In this document: piece by piece, positions 38,307 through 48,355 of the stretch | Layout of the letters: each line of letters starts with the position of its first letter | Position numbering within the stretch: the stretch's first letter is position 1 | Assembly: GCF_009789075.1 (NCBI RefSeq) | Contig: NZ_WNXQ01000007.1 | Span: 62,001-126,000, forward strand | DNA length: 64,000 nt | Origin: Pseudooceanicola pacificus | Lineage (GTDB): Bacteria > Pseudomonadota > Alphaproteobacteria > Rhodobacterales > Rhodobacteraceae | Direction: 5' to 3' | Notes under the pieces: generated by a model | Database searches by the model: none | What the model was told of the DNA's origin: nothing | The model's input: the letters and a program-made list of their open reading frames with translations, nothing else | Made by a program: the position numbers and the translations under genes

Positions 38307-38602
38307 ACCCGGCCCCGCGACCACCGCCGGCCTCTTCGCCTGCCCCGATCCTTCATCTCGTCCAAAATACTCCGGGGGAGTCCGCGCGCAGCGCGGGCGG
38401 GGGCAGCGCCCCCTCCACCGTGGTCAATGGAACTGTCCCTGGATACCGCGGGCGATGCCTCTCCATACCGCCGCGTCCCGCGTCGGGGGCACTGCAAACA
38501 GCGCTCTGACCGGACCCCCTCCCCCCGGGCGACAGTCTCGCCCAGGCTCGGCTCCCTGCGCGGGACCGCCGCGCTTGCGAAGCGCGGGGTGTCCAACGCC
38601 CG
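38307..38602. other. 296-bp convergent gap with intergenic palindromes
   Basis: The gap lies between the ends of the YeeE gene and the TRAP dctQ gene. It contains CTTCATCTCGTCCAAAATAC near 38351 and two GC-rich hairpins: CCGCGCGCAGCGCGGG and GGGGGC/GCCCCC (38399-38404, 38408-38413). From memory, similar 'TCCAAAATACTCC' stretches are frequent after genes in Rhodobacterales. No gene is supported here. Confidence 0.5.
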
Positions 38603-39142
38603 TCAGTCCAGCCCGCCCTCGGCGGGCGATGCGTCACGCTGTGCGGCCGGGTCTTCCGCCCATTGCGCGGCGAGGTGGATCAGGATGATGATCATGGCAA
38701 TCGGCACGACCACGGCGATCCAGATCATGGCGATCCCCAGGGTGTCGGCCGTCAGGCCCGACTGGCGGCCCAGGTAGCCTTTGGCCAGTCCGCCGCGCAG
38801 CCCCATGAAGGAAAACCAGATGACCGGCAGGATGAAGCTCAGCACCGCGGCCGAGCGGATCGCCTCGGCAATCAGCCCCAGGACAGAGGGACGCGGGGGA
38901 AAGACGCTCTGCATCAGGATCGCGTCAGAGCGGGTCTTGAAGGACAGCGTCGTGCCCAGAAGCCCGGTCCAGACCATCATGTAACGGGCCACGTCCTCGG
39001 TCCAGATCGGCGGGGACGAGAAGATGTAGCGCGCGACGACCTGAACCATCACCGTGACGAACATGCCCGCCACGGCGAAGATGGCAACGCTGCGGGCGGT
39101 GCGGTGAAGTCCGTTGCTCAGGGCCATGATCAAATTGGACAC
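38603..39142 (-). CDS. dctQ: TRAP transporter small permease (DctQ)
   Basis: A 179-residue membrane protein with four predicted helices (about 15-35, 52-70, 92-112, 130-155). VAVQVVARYIFSSPPIWTEDVARYMMVW-type residues (VVARYIFSSPPIWTEDVARY) are the DctQ signature. It forms the membrane complex with DctM. It is the last gene of the operon, 64 bp after the binding-protein gene, an unusual position because dctQ normally precedes or is fused to dctM. Confidence 0.93.
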   Translation of the reverse strand: MSNLIMALSNGLHRTARSVAIFAVAGMFVTVMVQVVARYIFSSPPIWTEDVARYMMVWTGLLGTTLSFKTRSDAILMQSVFPPRPSVLGLIAEAIRSAAVLSFILPVIWFSFMGLRGGLAKGYLGRQSGLTADTLGIAMIWIAVVVPIAMIIILIHLAAQWAEDPAAQRDASPAEGGLD

Positions 39143-39206
39143 CGGCTATCCTCGTCGGATCTGGGGGAGAGGGGTGAGGGCGCCGGATGCGGCGCCCCCC
39201 GGTGGT

Positions 39207-40181
39207 TCAGCGGGTGGCGCTGGACAGATCGGTCCAGACCTTGACGTCTTCGGACGGCATCAGGCCGGAGTCATAGACTTGCTGCGACAGCTTGCGGAAC
39301 GCGCCGCGTTCCTCGTCCGTCAGGCGCTGCACGGTCACGCCCTTGTCCTCCAGCGCCGTGAGCGCCGCGCTGGAGACCTTGTCGAGCCAGGCCTGGGCCG
39401 CCGCGTTGCCCGCGGCCACACCGTCGTTGACCACTTGGCGCTGGTCCTCCGACAGGCCATCGTACCACATCTTCGACACGATCACGGCCCGGATCGGGAT
39501 GATCGTCCGCGAGTCCGAGAAGTTCTTGACGAAATCGGTCTGGCCAAAGGCAATCGGGATGAAGGGCGAATTCAGGTAGCCGTCGATCACGCCGGTCTGC
39601 AGGCCCGCGGGCACTTCGCCCCAGGGCACGATGGTCCCGGTGGTGCCCCAGGCCTTGTACATCGCGATCTGCGCGTCATCCAGCGCCCGCATCCGCAGGT
39701 CGGCCATGTCTTCGGGGGTGCGCACGGCCGCATCGGTCGTGATGATGCCCGAGGACGGGCCGATCGGCACGATGGCCAGCAGCATGACATCCTGACCGGC
39801 GACGGCTTCGTTCACCCGGTCGAAGATTTTGCCCTCGGCCAATGCGCGCTGCATGTGGGCGGAGTCGTCGAAGATATACGGCAGGCGCAGGCCGTAGATG
39901 AACGGATCGACCTGGGCGATGGCACGCACGTCCGAAAGCGACAGTTCAAGCAGACCGGTGGAGAGCTGGTCGAATTTCTCGGCCTCGTTGCCGACGGAGT
40001 CGCGCGGCATCTCGCGCACATCCATCCCGGCGTCTTCCAGAACGCCCTTGAAGCCTTGCACCCAGTTATAGGTGCCCGAATTCTCGAGTTCGGGCGCGCT
40101 GTCCAGCGCGATCTTCACTTCGGCCGAGGCGGCCGAGGCGGTGGCCATGAGCGCAGCCAGCGCGATTTGTTTCAGTTTCAC
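39207..40181 (-). CDS. dctP: TRAP transporter solute-binding protein (DctP)
   Basis: A 324-residue periplasmic binding protein; signal peptide 1-20 (ALAALMATASAASA). DctP family features include LELSLSDVRAIAQVDPFIYGLRLPYIFDD and RALDDAQIAMYKAWGTTGTIVPWGEV, followed by GLQTGVIDGYLNSPFIP. The usual carboxylate-binding arginine is likely the one in DLRMRALDD. I choose a GTG start at 40181 with GGGAGG seven bases upstream; no ATG is available near the signal peptide. The substrate is probably an organic acid; the linked amidase hints at an amide-derived acid. Confidence 0.93.
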   Translation of the reverse strand: MKLKQIALAALMATASAASAEVKIALDSAPELENSGTYNWVQGFKGVLEDAGMDVREMPRDSVGNEAEKFDQLSTGLLELSLSDVRAIAQVDPFIYGLRLPYIFDDSAHMQRALAEGKIFDRVNEAVAGQDVMLLAIVPIGPSSGIITTDAAVRTPEDMADLRMRALDDAQIAMYKAWGTTGTIVPWGEVPAGLQTGVIDGYLNSPFIPIAFGQTDFVKNFSDSRTIIPIRAVIVSKMWYDGLSEDQRQVVNDGVAAGNAAAQAWLDKVSSAALTALEDKGVTVQRLTDEERGAFRKLSQQVYDSGLMPSEDVKVWTDLSSATR

Positions 40182-40204
40182 TATCAGTCCTCCCTTGGTG
40201 GGTC

Positions 40205-41488
40205 TTAATCGACGGAAAAGCCCGCCAGGCGCGGCAGCCAGAGGCAGAGTTCCGGCCAGTAGGCGAGCGAGAAGAGCAGCGCGACCTGCACCGCCACGAA
40301 GGGCAGCGCGGTATAGGCCAGCCGCCAGTAGTTGAGGTTGGTCAGCGCCGACACGACGACGAGGCATTTGCCGAGCGGGGGCGTGATCAGCCCGACGCAG
40401 AGGTTGAAGCACAGCACGATCCCCAGATGTGTCGGGTTGATCCCCTGCTCCACCGCCTGCGGCGCGAAGAGCGGGATCAGCAGCGTCAGCGCCACCGGGG
40501 TGTCCATGAACATGCCCGCGATCAGGAAGATGCCGACAAGGAAGAACAGGTACTTCGTGCCCGTCAGGCCAAAGCTCGCAACCCAGCCGGCCAGCGCCTC
40601 GCTCCACCCCAGCTGACCGGCAAGGAAGCCGAGGATCGAAATCGCCGCGAGGATGATGAAGATCGTGCCGGTCAGCCGTGCGGTCGCTTCCAGCGCATCG
40701 AGGATCATCCTGCGGTTCAGCCCGGTGTAGAACTGCCCGGCGATCAACGCGAAAAGGACCGCGACGGCCGAGCCTTCGGTTGGGGTCGCAAGGCCCAGCA
40801 CAAGGCTGCCCAGGATCACCACGGGCAGCAGCAACGCGGGGGCCGCGCGCAGCAGGCTGGGCCAGAACTTCGGCAGGTCGGGCGAGGCACCGCCGGGATG
40901 ATTGCGGATCCGGGCGATCACCGCGTTCAGCACCATGAGCGCCACGGCCAGAAGCACACCGGGAACGACCCCTGCGGCGAAGAGCGCGGCGACAGAGGCC
41001 CCCGTCAGCCCGCCGTAGATGATCATGATGATCGACGGCGGGATGATCGGCCCGATCATGGACGAGGCGGCGGTGATCGCGCCCGCATAGTATCGATCGT
41101 ATCCGCGCGCCTCCATCTCGGGGACGAAGGTGCGCGACAGGGCGGCGCTGTCGGCGATGGCCGAGCCGGAAATCCCGGCGAAGAAGACCGATGTCAGGAT
41201 GTTCACATGCCCCAGCCCGCCGCGCATGCGTCCGACGATGGACAGGGCGAAATCTATCAGGCTGCGCGTCACCCCGGCCCGCGTCATGATCTCGGCCGTC
41301 AGGATGAACAGCGGCATCGCCATGAAGGCAAAGACGTCGAGCTGCGCAAAGATGCGCTGCGGCATCACCGACAGGAACTGCGCCTTGCCCGCCATGATGA
41401 AGGCAAAGACCGACACCGCCCCCATGAGATAGGCGAAGGCCGTGCCGCTGATCAGCAGCAGCAGGAAGAGAGCGGGGAGAAACCACAT
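40205..41488 (-). CDS. dctM: TRAP transporter large permease (DctM)
   Basis: A 427-residue membrane protein with about twelve helices, starting MWFLPALFLLLLISGTAFAY. DctM hallmarks include FAFMAMPLFILTAEIMTRAGVTRSLIDF, FAGISGSAIADSAALSRTFVPEM, IGPIIPPSIIMIIYGGLTG, and MDTPVALTLLIPLFAPQA and CVGLITPPLGKCLVV. It drives sodium-coupled solute import with DctQ. It starts 12 bp after the amidase stop and is followed by dctP, so amidase and transporter share an mRNA. Confidence 0.95.
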   Translation of the reverse strand: MWFLPALFLLLLISGTAFAYLMGAVSVFAFIMAGKAQFLSVMPQRIFAQLDVFAFMAMPLFILTAEIMTRAGVTRSLIDFALSIVGRMRGGLGHVNILTSVFFAGISGSAIADSAALSRTFVPEMEARGYDRYYAGAITAASSMIGPIIPPSIIMIIYGGLTGASVAALFAAGVVPGVLLAVALMVLNAVIARIRNHPGGASPDLPKFWPSLLRAAPALLLPVVILGSLVLGLATPTEGSAVAVLFALIAGQFYTGLNRRMILDALEATARLTGTIFIILAAISILGFLAGQLGWSEALAGWVASFGLTGTKYLFFLVGIFLIAGMFMDTPVALTLLIPLFAPQAVEQGINPTHLGIVLCFNLCVGLITPPLGKCLVVVSALTNLNYWRLAYTALPFVAVQVALLFSLAYWPELCLWLPRLAGFSVD

Positions 41489-41499
41489 GGTCGGGGACC

Positions 41500-43029
41500 T
41501 CAGACGGCGGTGCGCACGGTCGGGTCAGCGCCCGGCCGTGGTGGATGAAGAACGGGCGGATGCGTCACGATCGACCGAAGATCCGGCGTCACGGCGCGCA
41601 ACCGCGACAGGTCGGGACGCGGGCGGGCGGTTTCGGGGTCCTGTTCCAGAAAGGCCTCCATCGTGCGGGCCACGGCCAGCAGTTCGTCATCGCCCCTGAG
41701 AGCGCCCAGCATCTGCAGCCCGAAGGGCATGCCCGCCCCGTCCCGCCCGGCGGGCAGCGTGATCGCGGGGCCGCCCGACAGCGATCCGCGATAGGTCAGC
41801 GCCAGCCAGCGGTAATAGATATCCATCTCCGTGCCGTCGATCTGCGCGACATGGGGTTCGCTCCAGGGGAACGGCGTGACCGGCACGGTTGGCAGAAGGA
41901 TCGCGTCCAGCCCCTGCATCCGCGCGTTGAAGGCCCGCAGGATGCGGGTCTGTTCGGCATGGGCCCAGCCCCGGTCTGCCAGGGTGAAGGTCCGGCCCAG
42001 GTCGACATTGGCGTGGATCGTCGGGCCGAACAGGTCGGGTGTCTCGCGCACCGGGCCGTCAAAGGCCGTCAGGAAGCCTTCGGCGCGCAGGATGTCGAAC
42101 ACCCGGTCCATCGCGCCGAGGCTCATGTCGACCGGGCGGCACTCCGCGACCTTAGGGGCGATCTTTTCGATGCGTTTGAGGAAGGTCGCGCGGATATCCG
42201 GATCGACCGGCGCGCCGCCGAAATCCTCGCAATAGCCCAGGCGAAGCCCATGCAGCGGCCTGTCCGCCAGGTTGTCGAACCTGTCGGCGGGGTAGGATAC
42301 AGACAGCGGGTCGTTGCGATGCGCCCAGTGCACGGAGCGCAGCATCAGGATCAGATCATCGACATCGCGCGCCATCGGCCCGAGGACCGAAATCCCCGAC
42401 CAGCCGAGCGGCCGGGTCGGATGGGCCACCACGTCGACCGACGGGCGGTAGCCGACGATACCGCAGATCGCGGCGGGCAGGCGCAGGGATCCGCCCGTGT
42501 CCGATCCGGTGCAGATCGGCAGCAGATCAGCGGCCAGCGCCGCGGCCGATCCGCCCGAGGAGCCGCCGACGGTCAGCGCCGGGTTGAACGGATTGCCGGT
42601 CGCGCCCCAGACCGGGTTGCGGGTGTTTCCGCCTGCCCCAAGCTCGGGCACATTGGTCTTGGCCAGAACGATGGCACCGGCCGCACGCAGACGGGCCACC
42701 ATGGGCAGGTCGCTGGCCGGCAGGTTCGCCTTGGCCCGGGGGCTGCCATGCGTGGTCAGCAGACCGGCGGTATCCTGCAGATCCTTGACCCCAAGCGGCA
42801 GCCCGTCGAGCGGGCCGCGCGGCGACCCGGCGCGCCAGCGTGCACCGGCCTGCGCGGCCTCGGCCACGGCGCGTTCGGTGTCAAAAGCGGTCAGCGCGTT
42901 GATGAAGGGGTTCACACGCGAAATACGCGACAGGCAGGCCTCCAGATAGGCGCTTGGGGTCAGCTCCCCCCGCGCAAAGGCGGCAAGGACCTGCCGGGCG
43001 GGCAGCCCAACGGTTTTCGCGTCGTCCAT
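41500..43029 (-). CDS. amidase signature family enzyme
   Basis: A 509-residue amidase of the Ser-cisSer-Lys class. The catalytic lysine is Lys82 in LPLGVKDLQDTAG; the glycine/serine motif is TVGGSSGGSAAALAADLLP (155-161) and the nucleophile is Ser181 in GSDTGGSLRLPA. The C-terminal part includes YYRWLALTYRGSLSGGPAITLPAG. The substrate is unknown (aliphatic or aryl amides, ureas, aminoacyl amides are all precedented). It heads an operon with the TRAP transporter and follows a LysR gene by 109 bp. Confidence 0.92.
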   Translation of the reverse strand: MDDAKTVGLPARQVLAAFARGELTPSAYLEACLSRISRVNPFINALTAFDTERAVAEAAQAGARWRAGSPRGPLDGLPLGVKDLQDTAGLLTTHGSPRAKANLPASDLPMVARLRAAGAIVLAKTNVPELGAGGNTRNPVWGATGNPFNPALTVGGSSGGSAAALAADLLPICTGSDTGGSLRLPAAICGIVGYRPSVDVVAHPTRPLGWSGISVLGPMARDVDDLILMLRSVHWAHRNDPLSVSYPADRFDNLADRPLHGLRLGYCEDFGGAPVDPDIRATFLKRIEKIAPKVAECRPVDMSLGAMDRVFDILRAEGFLTAFDGPVRETPDLFGPTIHANVDLGRTFTLADRGWAHAEQTRILRAFNARMQGLDAILLPTVPVTPFPWSEPHVAQIDGTEMDIYYRWLALTYRGSLSGGPAITLPAGRDGAGMPFGLQMLGALRGDDELLAVARTMEAFLEQDPETARPRPDLSRLRAVTPDLRSIVTHPPVLHPPRPGADPTVRTAV

Positions 43030-43138
43030 ATTCTCTCCGACTGGCCGTCACGATCCGCGAGCGCCAGCTCCTCCCAGAAACTTTGCTCAAGGTATGATGG
43101 GGATTTCGGCAAAAACAGTGAGTTTTTCGCCAGAAACC

Positions 43139-44095
43139 TTAACCAAACGGAATGGTTTTACCGGGTTGCGAGGTCTGCATCAGGCAATTCATGAACAGCG
43201 CGAAGGCGCTGTTGTCCTGCAGAGCGCCGGTTTTCCAGAAACACCGCGCCTCGGACAGGAAATCGCCGGTTTCAAGCGGCAGCACCACCAGCTCGCCCCG
43301 GGCGACATGGACCTTGGCCAGGCTCTGCGGGTACATGCCCAGGACCGGCAGTTCCTGGAACAGTTCGAGGTTGAGCGCCAGGGACAGGGACGAGATCGTA
43401 TTGCCCGGCGGCGTGACCCCGCACTCGGCAAAGAGCGCATCGCCGGCCCGGCGGGCCACCGAATCCGGCTGCGGCCGGATCCAGGGCCAGCGCACCGCCT
43501 CCTTCCAGGTGATCCGCTCCATCGCCGCCAGCGGATGGCCCCGCCCGGCCACGATGACCAGCGGTTCCCTGAGCAGGACCGTCTGGTCGATCCCCTCCAG
43601 GTCGCCCGGCTGCCAGATCCGGGCAATCAGCAGGTCGAGCTGCCCCGCCTCCAGCCGCGGAAAGAGAGAGACGAAATGCCCCTCGGTGATGGCCAGACTC
43701 GCATTTGGCGCCGCGTTCTTGAACAGGCTGATCGCCTTGGGCAGAACGATGGGCGCGACAGAGCTGACAACGCCGATATTCACGGTGCCCGCGACGCCGC
43801 TGGCCATCGCCTGCAGGTCGAATTCGGCCCGGTCAAGCTGGTTGAGCACCTGACGCGCGTGCTCTGCCAGCCTCAGCCCCACCGGGGTCAGGTGCAGGCG
43901 GTTGCGTTCGCGCCGGATGATCGGGGTGCCGACGATCTCTTCCAGCTCTGCAATCTGTTTGGACACGGCAGGCTGCGTGACGTTCAGGGCCGCCGACACC
44001 CGCGCGACAAGGCGGTGTTCGGCCAGCCCGTGGATCACGCGCAGATGGCGAAGCGTCAACTGCCTTGTGAGAGTCCCGCGCTGCAAGTTCGGCAT
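43139..44095 (-). CDS. LysR family transcriptional regulator
   Basis: A 318-residue LysR-type regulator. The winged HTH is at about 20-45 (SAALNVTQPAVSKQIAELEE), followed by the linker helix and a periplasmic-binding-like effector domain beginning GTVNIGVVSSVAPIVLPKAI. The ATG at 44095 is used; a TTG ten codons upstream would add a short tail but has no better ribosome-binding site. It lies directly upstream of the amidase-TRAP operon on the same strand, so it is the probable regulator of that operon, sensing a substrate or breakdown product. Confidence 0.92.
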   Translation of the reverse strand: MPNLQRGTLTRQLTLRHLRVIHGLAEHRLVARVSAALNVTQPAVSKQIAELEEIVGTPIIRRERNRLHLTPVGLRLAEHARQVLNQLDRAEFDLQAMASGVAGTVNIGVVSSVAPIVLPKAISLFKNAAPNASLAITEGHFVSLFPRLEAGQLDLLIARIWQPGDLEGIDQTVLLREPLVIVAGRGHPLAAMERITWKEAVRWPWIRPQPDSVARRAGDALFAECGVTPPGNTISSLSLALNLELFQELPVLGMYPQSLAKVHVARGELVVLPLETGDFLSEARCFWKTGALQDNSAFALFMNCLMQTSQPGKTIPFG

Positions 44096-44555
44096 GACCG
44101 CTTTCCACTGACCAAGACCGTGCAACTATGCCGCTTGCGGGGGCGAGTTCAACTGGATTGCAGCCCGGTTGAGCGGGGGCGCCACGCGGCGGGGGATCGC
44201 AATGGCCCCGCCTCGCGGCCCTGGGATGCGTCTTGGCCACGGGGATTTTGGTCGACGGTTGGGTGGTCCGGTGTCGGCGGGGACAGGTGACAAGAGCGGT
44301 CGAAGACCAGGGGCATTCACCTGCAAGCGGACAGGTGACGCAGAGATCGCTGCGGGGTGCAGCCGGTCCCCGACGCCTGAGAGCGGGTCAGGCCGGCGGC
44401 CCTTGGTATCCCATTCGTGCGAACAGTCAACGCCGACAGGCCAGCCGCCGCAGGTCCGGACGGAAACGGGCGGCCCCGCAGAGCCGCCCGTTCCGATGTC
44501 GCCCCCTCTGCCCGACCGGGGCAAGGGGCGGGGGGCGATCTCCGCCCCCGCCTGT
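44096..44555. other. 460-bp gap with pntB terminator hairpins and a short direct repeat
   Basis: Between the LysR start and the pntB stop. On the pntB side, a hairpin with stem CGGAA/TTCCG plus CGGGCGGC/GCCGCCCG (44461-44495, one bulged A, eight-base loop) and a second GC-rich hairpin at 44529-44550 probably end pntB transcription. GGACAGGTGAC occurs at 44281 and 44329, 48 bp apart. No coding frame is credible. Confidence 0.55.
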
Positions 44556-45989
44556 TCAGCTGATCTTGGTCAGAAGCTCGTCCAGCGACTTCTTCGCATC
44601 GCCATAGAACATCCGGGTGTTGTCCTTGAAGAACAGCGGGTTCTCGATACCCGAGTAGCCGGTGCCCTGCCCCCGCTTGGAGACAAAGACCTGCTTGGCC
44701 TTCCAGCACTCCAGCACCGGCATCCCGGCGATGGGAGAGTTCGGGTCGTCCTGCGCCGCCGGGTTCACGATGTCGTTCGAGCCGATGACGATGACGACGT
44801 CCGTATCCGGGAAGTCCTCGTTGATCTCGTCCATCTCCAGCACGATGTCATAGGGCACCTTGGCCTCGGCCAGCAGCACGTTCATGTGCCCGGGCAGACG
44901 GCCCGCCACCGGGTGGATGGCAAAACGCACCTCTTTGCCCTTGGCCCGCAGCCGCTTGGTCAGCTCGGACACCGACTGCTGCGCCTGCGCCACGGCCATG
45001 CCGTAGCCCGGGATGATGATGACCGAATCCGCCTCGTCCAGCGCGGTGGCCACGCCGTCGGCGTCGATTGCGATCTGCTCGCCCTCGACCTCCATCGCGG
45101 GGCCCGCCGAGCCGCCGAAGCCGCCCAGGATGACCGACACGAAGGACCGGTTCATCGCCTTGCACATGATGTAGGACAGGATCGCGCCCGAAGAGCCCAC
45201 CAGCGCGCCGACCACGATCAGCAGATCGTTGCCGAGGCTGAAGCCGATGGCCGCCGCCGCCCAGCCCGAATACGAGTTGAGCATCGACACCACGACAGGC
45301 ATGTCCGCCCCGCCGATCCCCATGATCAGGTGATAGCCGATGAACAGCGCGAAGAGCGTCATCAGGAACAGCGGCAGGAACCCGCCCGAGCCGAAGTACC
45401 AGATCAGGCAGAGGACCGAGAGCGCCGCGGCCGCGGCGTTCAAGACATGCCCGCCCGGCAGCTTGGTCGCCGCCGAGCTGACCTTGCCCGCCAGCTTGCC
45501 GTAGGCGATCACCGAGCCGGTGAAGGTCACGGCCCCGATGAAGATGCCCAGGAACAGCTCGACCCGCAGGATCGACTGCTCGACGCTTGTCTTGTGCGCC
45601 AGCAGCTCGGCAAAGCCGTGCAGCGCCTCGCGTTCGGCCGGGTCCATGGCCAGCACGCGGCTCAGCTCGAAATGCGCGTTATAGCCGACAAAGACCGCCG
45701 CCAGGCCGACCAGCGAGTGCATCGCGGCGACAAGCTGCGGCATCTCGGTCATCTGGACACGCTGCGCGACCACATAGCCGATGGCACCGCCGCCCGCGAT
45801 CAGCAGCAGCGACAGCAGCCACAGGCCCGACCCGGGGCCGATGAGCGTGGCGCAGACCGCCAGCGCCATGCCGGTGATGCCGTACCAGACCGCGCGTTTC
45901 GCGCTCTCCTGCCCCGAAAGGCCGCCGAGCGAGAGGATGAAGAGGACGGCCGCAACCACATAGGCCGCCGTGGTGAATCCGAATTCCAT
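44556..45989 (-). CDS. pntB: NAD(P) transhydrogenase subunit beta
   Basis: A 477-residue membrane subunit of proton-translocating transhydrogenase, which makes NADPH from NADH at the expense of proton-motive force. The first 270 residues contain about eight to nine helices ([20 protein letters not shown] onward); the C-terminal NADP(H)-binding domain III has [35 protein letters not shown] and [18 protein letters not shown]. The ATG at 45989 is chosen with AAGGAG nine bases upstream; a GTG two codons earlier is too close. It follows pntA by 13 bp. Confidence 0.97.
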   Translation of the reverse strand: MEFGFTTAAYVVAAVLFILSLGGLSGQESAKRAVWYGITGMALAVCATLIGPGSGLWLLSLLLIAGGGAIGYVVAQRVQMTEMPQLVAAMHSLVGLAAVFVGYNAHFELSRVLAMDPAEREALHGFAELLAHKTSVEQSILRVELFLGIFIGAVTFTGSVIAYGKLAGKVSSAATKLPGGHVLNAAAAALSVLCLIWYFGSGGFLPLFLMTLFALFIGYHLIMGIGGADMPVVVSMLNSYSGWAAAAIGFSLGNDLLIVVGALVGSSGAILSYIMCKAMNRSFVSVILGGFGGSAGPAMEVEGEQIAIDADGVATALDEADSVIIIPGYGMAVAQAQQSVSELTKRLRAKGKEVRFAIHPVAGRLPGHMNVLLAEAKVPYDIVLEMDEINEDFPDTDVVIVIGSNDIVNPAAQDDPNSPIAGMPVLECWKAKQVFVSKRGQGTGYSGIENPLFFKDNTRMFYGDAKKSLDELLTKIS

Positions 45990-46002
45990 TGTCACCCGCT
46001 CC

Positions 46003-47577
46003 TTACGATTTCTGGAACATGGCGAGCATGCGCCGCGTCACGAGGAAGCCGCCGAAGATGTTGATCCCGGCCATGAAGACGGACAGCGCCGCCAGCAGGA
46101 TCACCAGGAACGAACCCGAGCCGATCTGCATCAGCGCGCCCAGGATGATGATCGACGAGATCGCGTTGGTCACGGCCATCAGCGGCGTGTGCAGCGAATG
46201 CGACACATTCCAGATCACCTGGAAGCCGATGAAGACCGACAGCACGAAGACGATGAAGTGCTGCATGAAGCTGGCGGGCGCCACCAGGCCGATGGCCAGC
46301 AGAATCACCGCGCCGACGGCCAGCAGGGTGACCTGGCTGCGCGTCTGCTTCTTGAACGCGGCGACCTCGGCCGCGCGTTTCTCTTCCGCCGTCAGCTCCT
46401 TGGGTTTTTCCTTGGGCTTCTGCGCCGCGATGGCGGCGACCTTCGGCGGTGGCGGCGGCCAGGTGATCTCGCCCTTGTGGGCCACCGTTGCGCCGCGGAT
46501 CACGTCGTCTTCCATGTTGTGGTTGACGACGCCGTCCTTCCCGGGCGTCAGATCCGTCATCATGTGGCGGATATTGGTCGAATAGAGCGTCGAGGACTGG
46601 GTCGCCATCCGGCTGGGGAAATCGGTGTAACCCACGATGGTCACGCCGTTTTCCGTCACCAGCTTTTCGTCCGGAACCGTCAGTTCGCAGTTCCCGCCAC
46701 GCTCGGCCGCCAGGTCGACGATGACCGAACCGGGCTTCATCATCTCGACCATGTCCTTGGTCCAGAGCACCGGCGCGGGCCGGTTCGGGATCAGGGCGGT
46801 GGTGATGACGATGTCGATATCGGGCGCCAGCTCGCGGAATTTCTCAAGCTGCTTGGCCTGGAATTCGGGGCTGGAGGGCGCGGCATAGCCGCCGGTGGCA
46901 GCACCGTCCGCGGCCTTTTCCTCGAAATCGAGGTAGACGAATTCGGCCCCCATCGACTCGATCTGCTCGGCCACTTCCGGGCGCACGTCGAAGGCATAGG
47001 TGATCGCACCCAGCGAGGTCGAGGTGCCGATGGCGGCAAGACCCGCCACGCCGGCGCCGACGATCAGCACCTTGGCCGGGGGCACCTTGCCCGCGGCGGT
47101 CACCTGGCCGGTGAAGAACCGGCCAAAGTTGTTGCCCGCCTCGATCACCGCGCGGTAGCCCGCGATATTGGCCATCGACGACAGTGCGTCCATCTTCTGC
47201 GCGCGGCTGATGCGGGGCACCATGTCCATCGCGATGACAGAGGCACCCTTGGATTTGCACAGCTCCATCAACGCCTCGTTGGAGGCGGGATAGAAGAACG
47301 AGATCAACGTCTTGTCGGCGGTCAGCATGCCTGCTTCGGCATCCGACGGCGGACGGACCTTGGCGATCACGTCGACCTCTGACCAGAGGGCCTCGGCCGT
47401 GGGCAGGACGGTCACGCCGGCCTTCTCATAGGCGGCATCGGTGAATCCCGCCTTTTCACCCGCGCCGGTTTCCACGAAGCATTCGTGTCCCAGCTTCTGC
47501 AACTGCAGCGCCGAGTCCGGCGTCATGGCGACGCGCGCCTCGCCCTCGAACACTTCTTTTGGCGTTCCGATCTTCAC
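46003..47577 (-). CDS. pntA: NAD(P) transhydrogenase subunit alpha (fused)
   Basis: A 524-residue alpha subunit: the NAD(H)-binding domain I (about 1-380) with [47 protein letters not shown] and the Rossmann glycines in [15 protein letters not shown]; a linker rich in Pro/Lys ([21 protein letters not shown]); and C-terminal membrane helices ([19 protein letters not shown] onward, four helices). In some alphaproteobacteria these parts are separate PntAA and PntAB; here they are fused. GTG at 47577 with GGGAG upstream is the best start and places VKIGTPKE at the N-terminus as in homologues. Confidence 0.96.
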   Translation of the reverse strand: MKIGTPKEVFEGEARVAMTPDSALQLQKLGHECFVETGAGEKAGFTDAAYEKAGVTVLPTAEALWSEVDVIAKVRPPSDAEAGMLTADKTLISFFYPASNEALMELCKSKGASVIAMDMVPRISRAQKMDALSSMANIAGYRAVIEAGNNFGRFFTGQVTAAGKVPPAKVLIVGAGVAGLAAIGTSTSLGAITYAFDVRPEVAEQIESMGAEFVYLDFEEKAADGAATGGYAAPSSPEFQAKQLEKFRELAPDIDIVITTALIPNRPAPVLWTKDMVEMMKPGSVIVDLAAERGGNCELTVPDEKLVTENGVTIVGYTDFPSRMATQSSTLYSTNIRHMMTDLTPGKDGVVNHNMEDDVIRGATVAHKGEITWPPPPPKVAAIAAQKPKEKPKELTAEEKRAAEVAAFKKQTRSQVTLLAVGAVILLAIGLVAPASFMQHFIVFVLSVFIGFQVIWNVSHSLHTPLMAVTNAISSIIILGALMQIGSGSFLVILLAALSVFMAGINIFGGFLVTRRMLAMFQKS

Positions 47578-47648
47578 TCTTGGAGTCTCCCTTCTGACCA
47601 CCATTCATTCGCGCGTCGACTGATGCCGGCCCGCGATAAATCAATTTA

Positions 47649-47667
47649 CGCGCAATATTGTTGCGCG
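47649..47667. promoter_or_regulatory. perfect inverted repeat upstream of pntA
   Basis: CGCGCAA (47649-47655) and TTGCGCG (47661-47667) flank TATTG, 72-90 bp upstream of the pntA GTG in an AT-rich patch. It could be an operator of the pnt promoter. No adjacent regulator is encoded. Confidence 0.5.
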
Positions 47668-47704
47668 AGGTTACGAAAGGGGATGCACGTTCTGTCGTGT
47701 CGAG

Positions 47705-48157
47705 TCAAACCCATCGACGGGTATTCTGGCAGTAGCGTGCGAAATCCATGCGAAACTTGCGGCGCAAATGATCTTCCTCGGGCACAATGAACCGCATCTC
47801 GATGCTCCAGACAAAAACCGGCACCAGGGCAAGCGACAGGATCGCCTCCCAGTAGCAGATCATGCCCAGCAGGATCATCGTGTCGCCCAGGTAGATCGGA
47901 TTGCGCGAGCGGCGGTAGATGCCCGTGGTCACCAGGGCCGAGGCCTCCCGCCGCGGGATGATCGTGGTGCGGTGGCGCCGGATCTCCATCGCGGCCAGGG
48001 CCAGCAGCAGGACGCCCCCGCCCACCAGCAGCCCGCCCAGGAAGGCCGGCCATGCCTCGCCCAGGTCCAGCCCCGAGGGCAGCCATCTTTTCTGCGCCCA
48101 GGCCAGTGCCAGGAAGCTGGCGAGCCACACCGGGGGCATGTCGATCCACTTCATCAT
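47705..48157 (-). CDS. isoprenylcysteine carboxyl methyltransferase-like membrane protein
   Basis: A 150-residue integral membrane protein with about four helices. The C-terminal half carries TTGIYRRSRNPIYLGDTMILLG, the cofactor-binding RNP-x-Y motif of the ICMT/PEMT superfamily, and ends with EEDHLRRKFRMDFARYCQNTRRWV, the family E-x2-L-x3-F-x3-Y-x5-R pattern. Such bacterial proteins are likely SAM-dependent methyltransferases of unknown substrate. Two ATG codons (48157, 48154) are adjacent. It is divergent from the SDR gene. Confidence 0.9.
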   Translation of the reverse strand: MMKWIDMPPVWLASFLALAWAQKRWLPSGLDLGEAWPAFLGGLLVGGGVLLLALAAMEIRRHRTTIIPRREASALVTTGIYRRSRNPIYLGDTMILLGMICYWEAILSLALVPVFVWSIEMRFIVPEEDHLRRKFRMDFARYCQNTRRWV

Positions 48158-48355
48158 GCCACCGCTATATGCCCGGTTCGGGGCCGCGCCAATAGGCCTG
48201 TTGCCGCATTGGAACATTTTCCCGCGCATCCCGATTCCGCCAAGTGTTGCAGGGGGTTGCCAAGGCGCGCCAACACGCCGCGCCGCGCCGCTGTAAGGGC
48301 GCCCTTGCCCCCTCGCCCCCTCGGCTAAGCTGGCCCGAAGCCAGAGGAGGACGGG

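Noticed and set aside
44096-44125. Upstream TTG start for the LysR gene
   Set aside because: It would add ten residues unlike the family N-terminus and lacks a better ribosome-binding site than the ATG at 44095.
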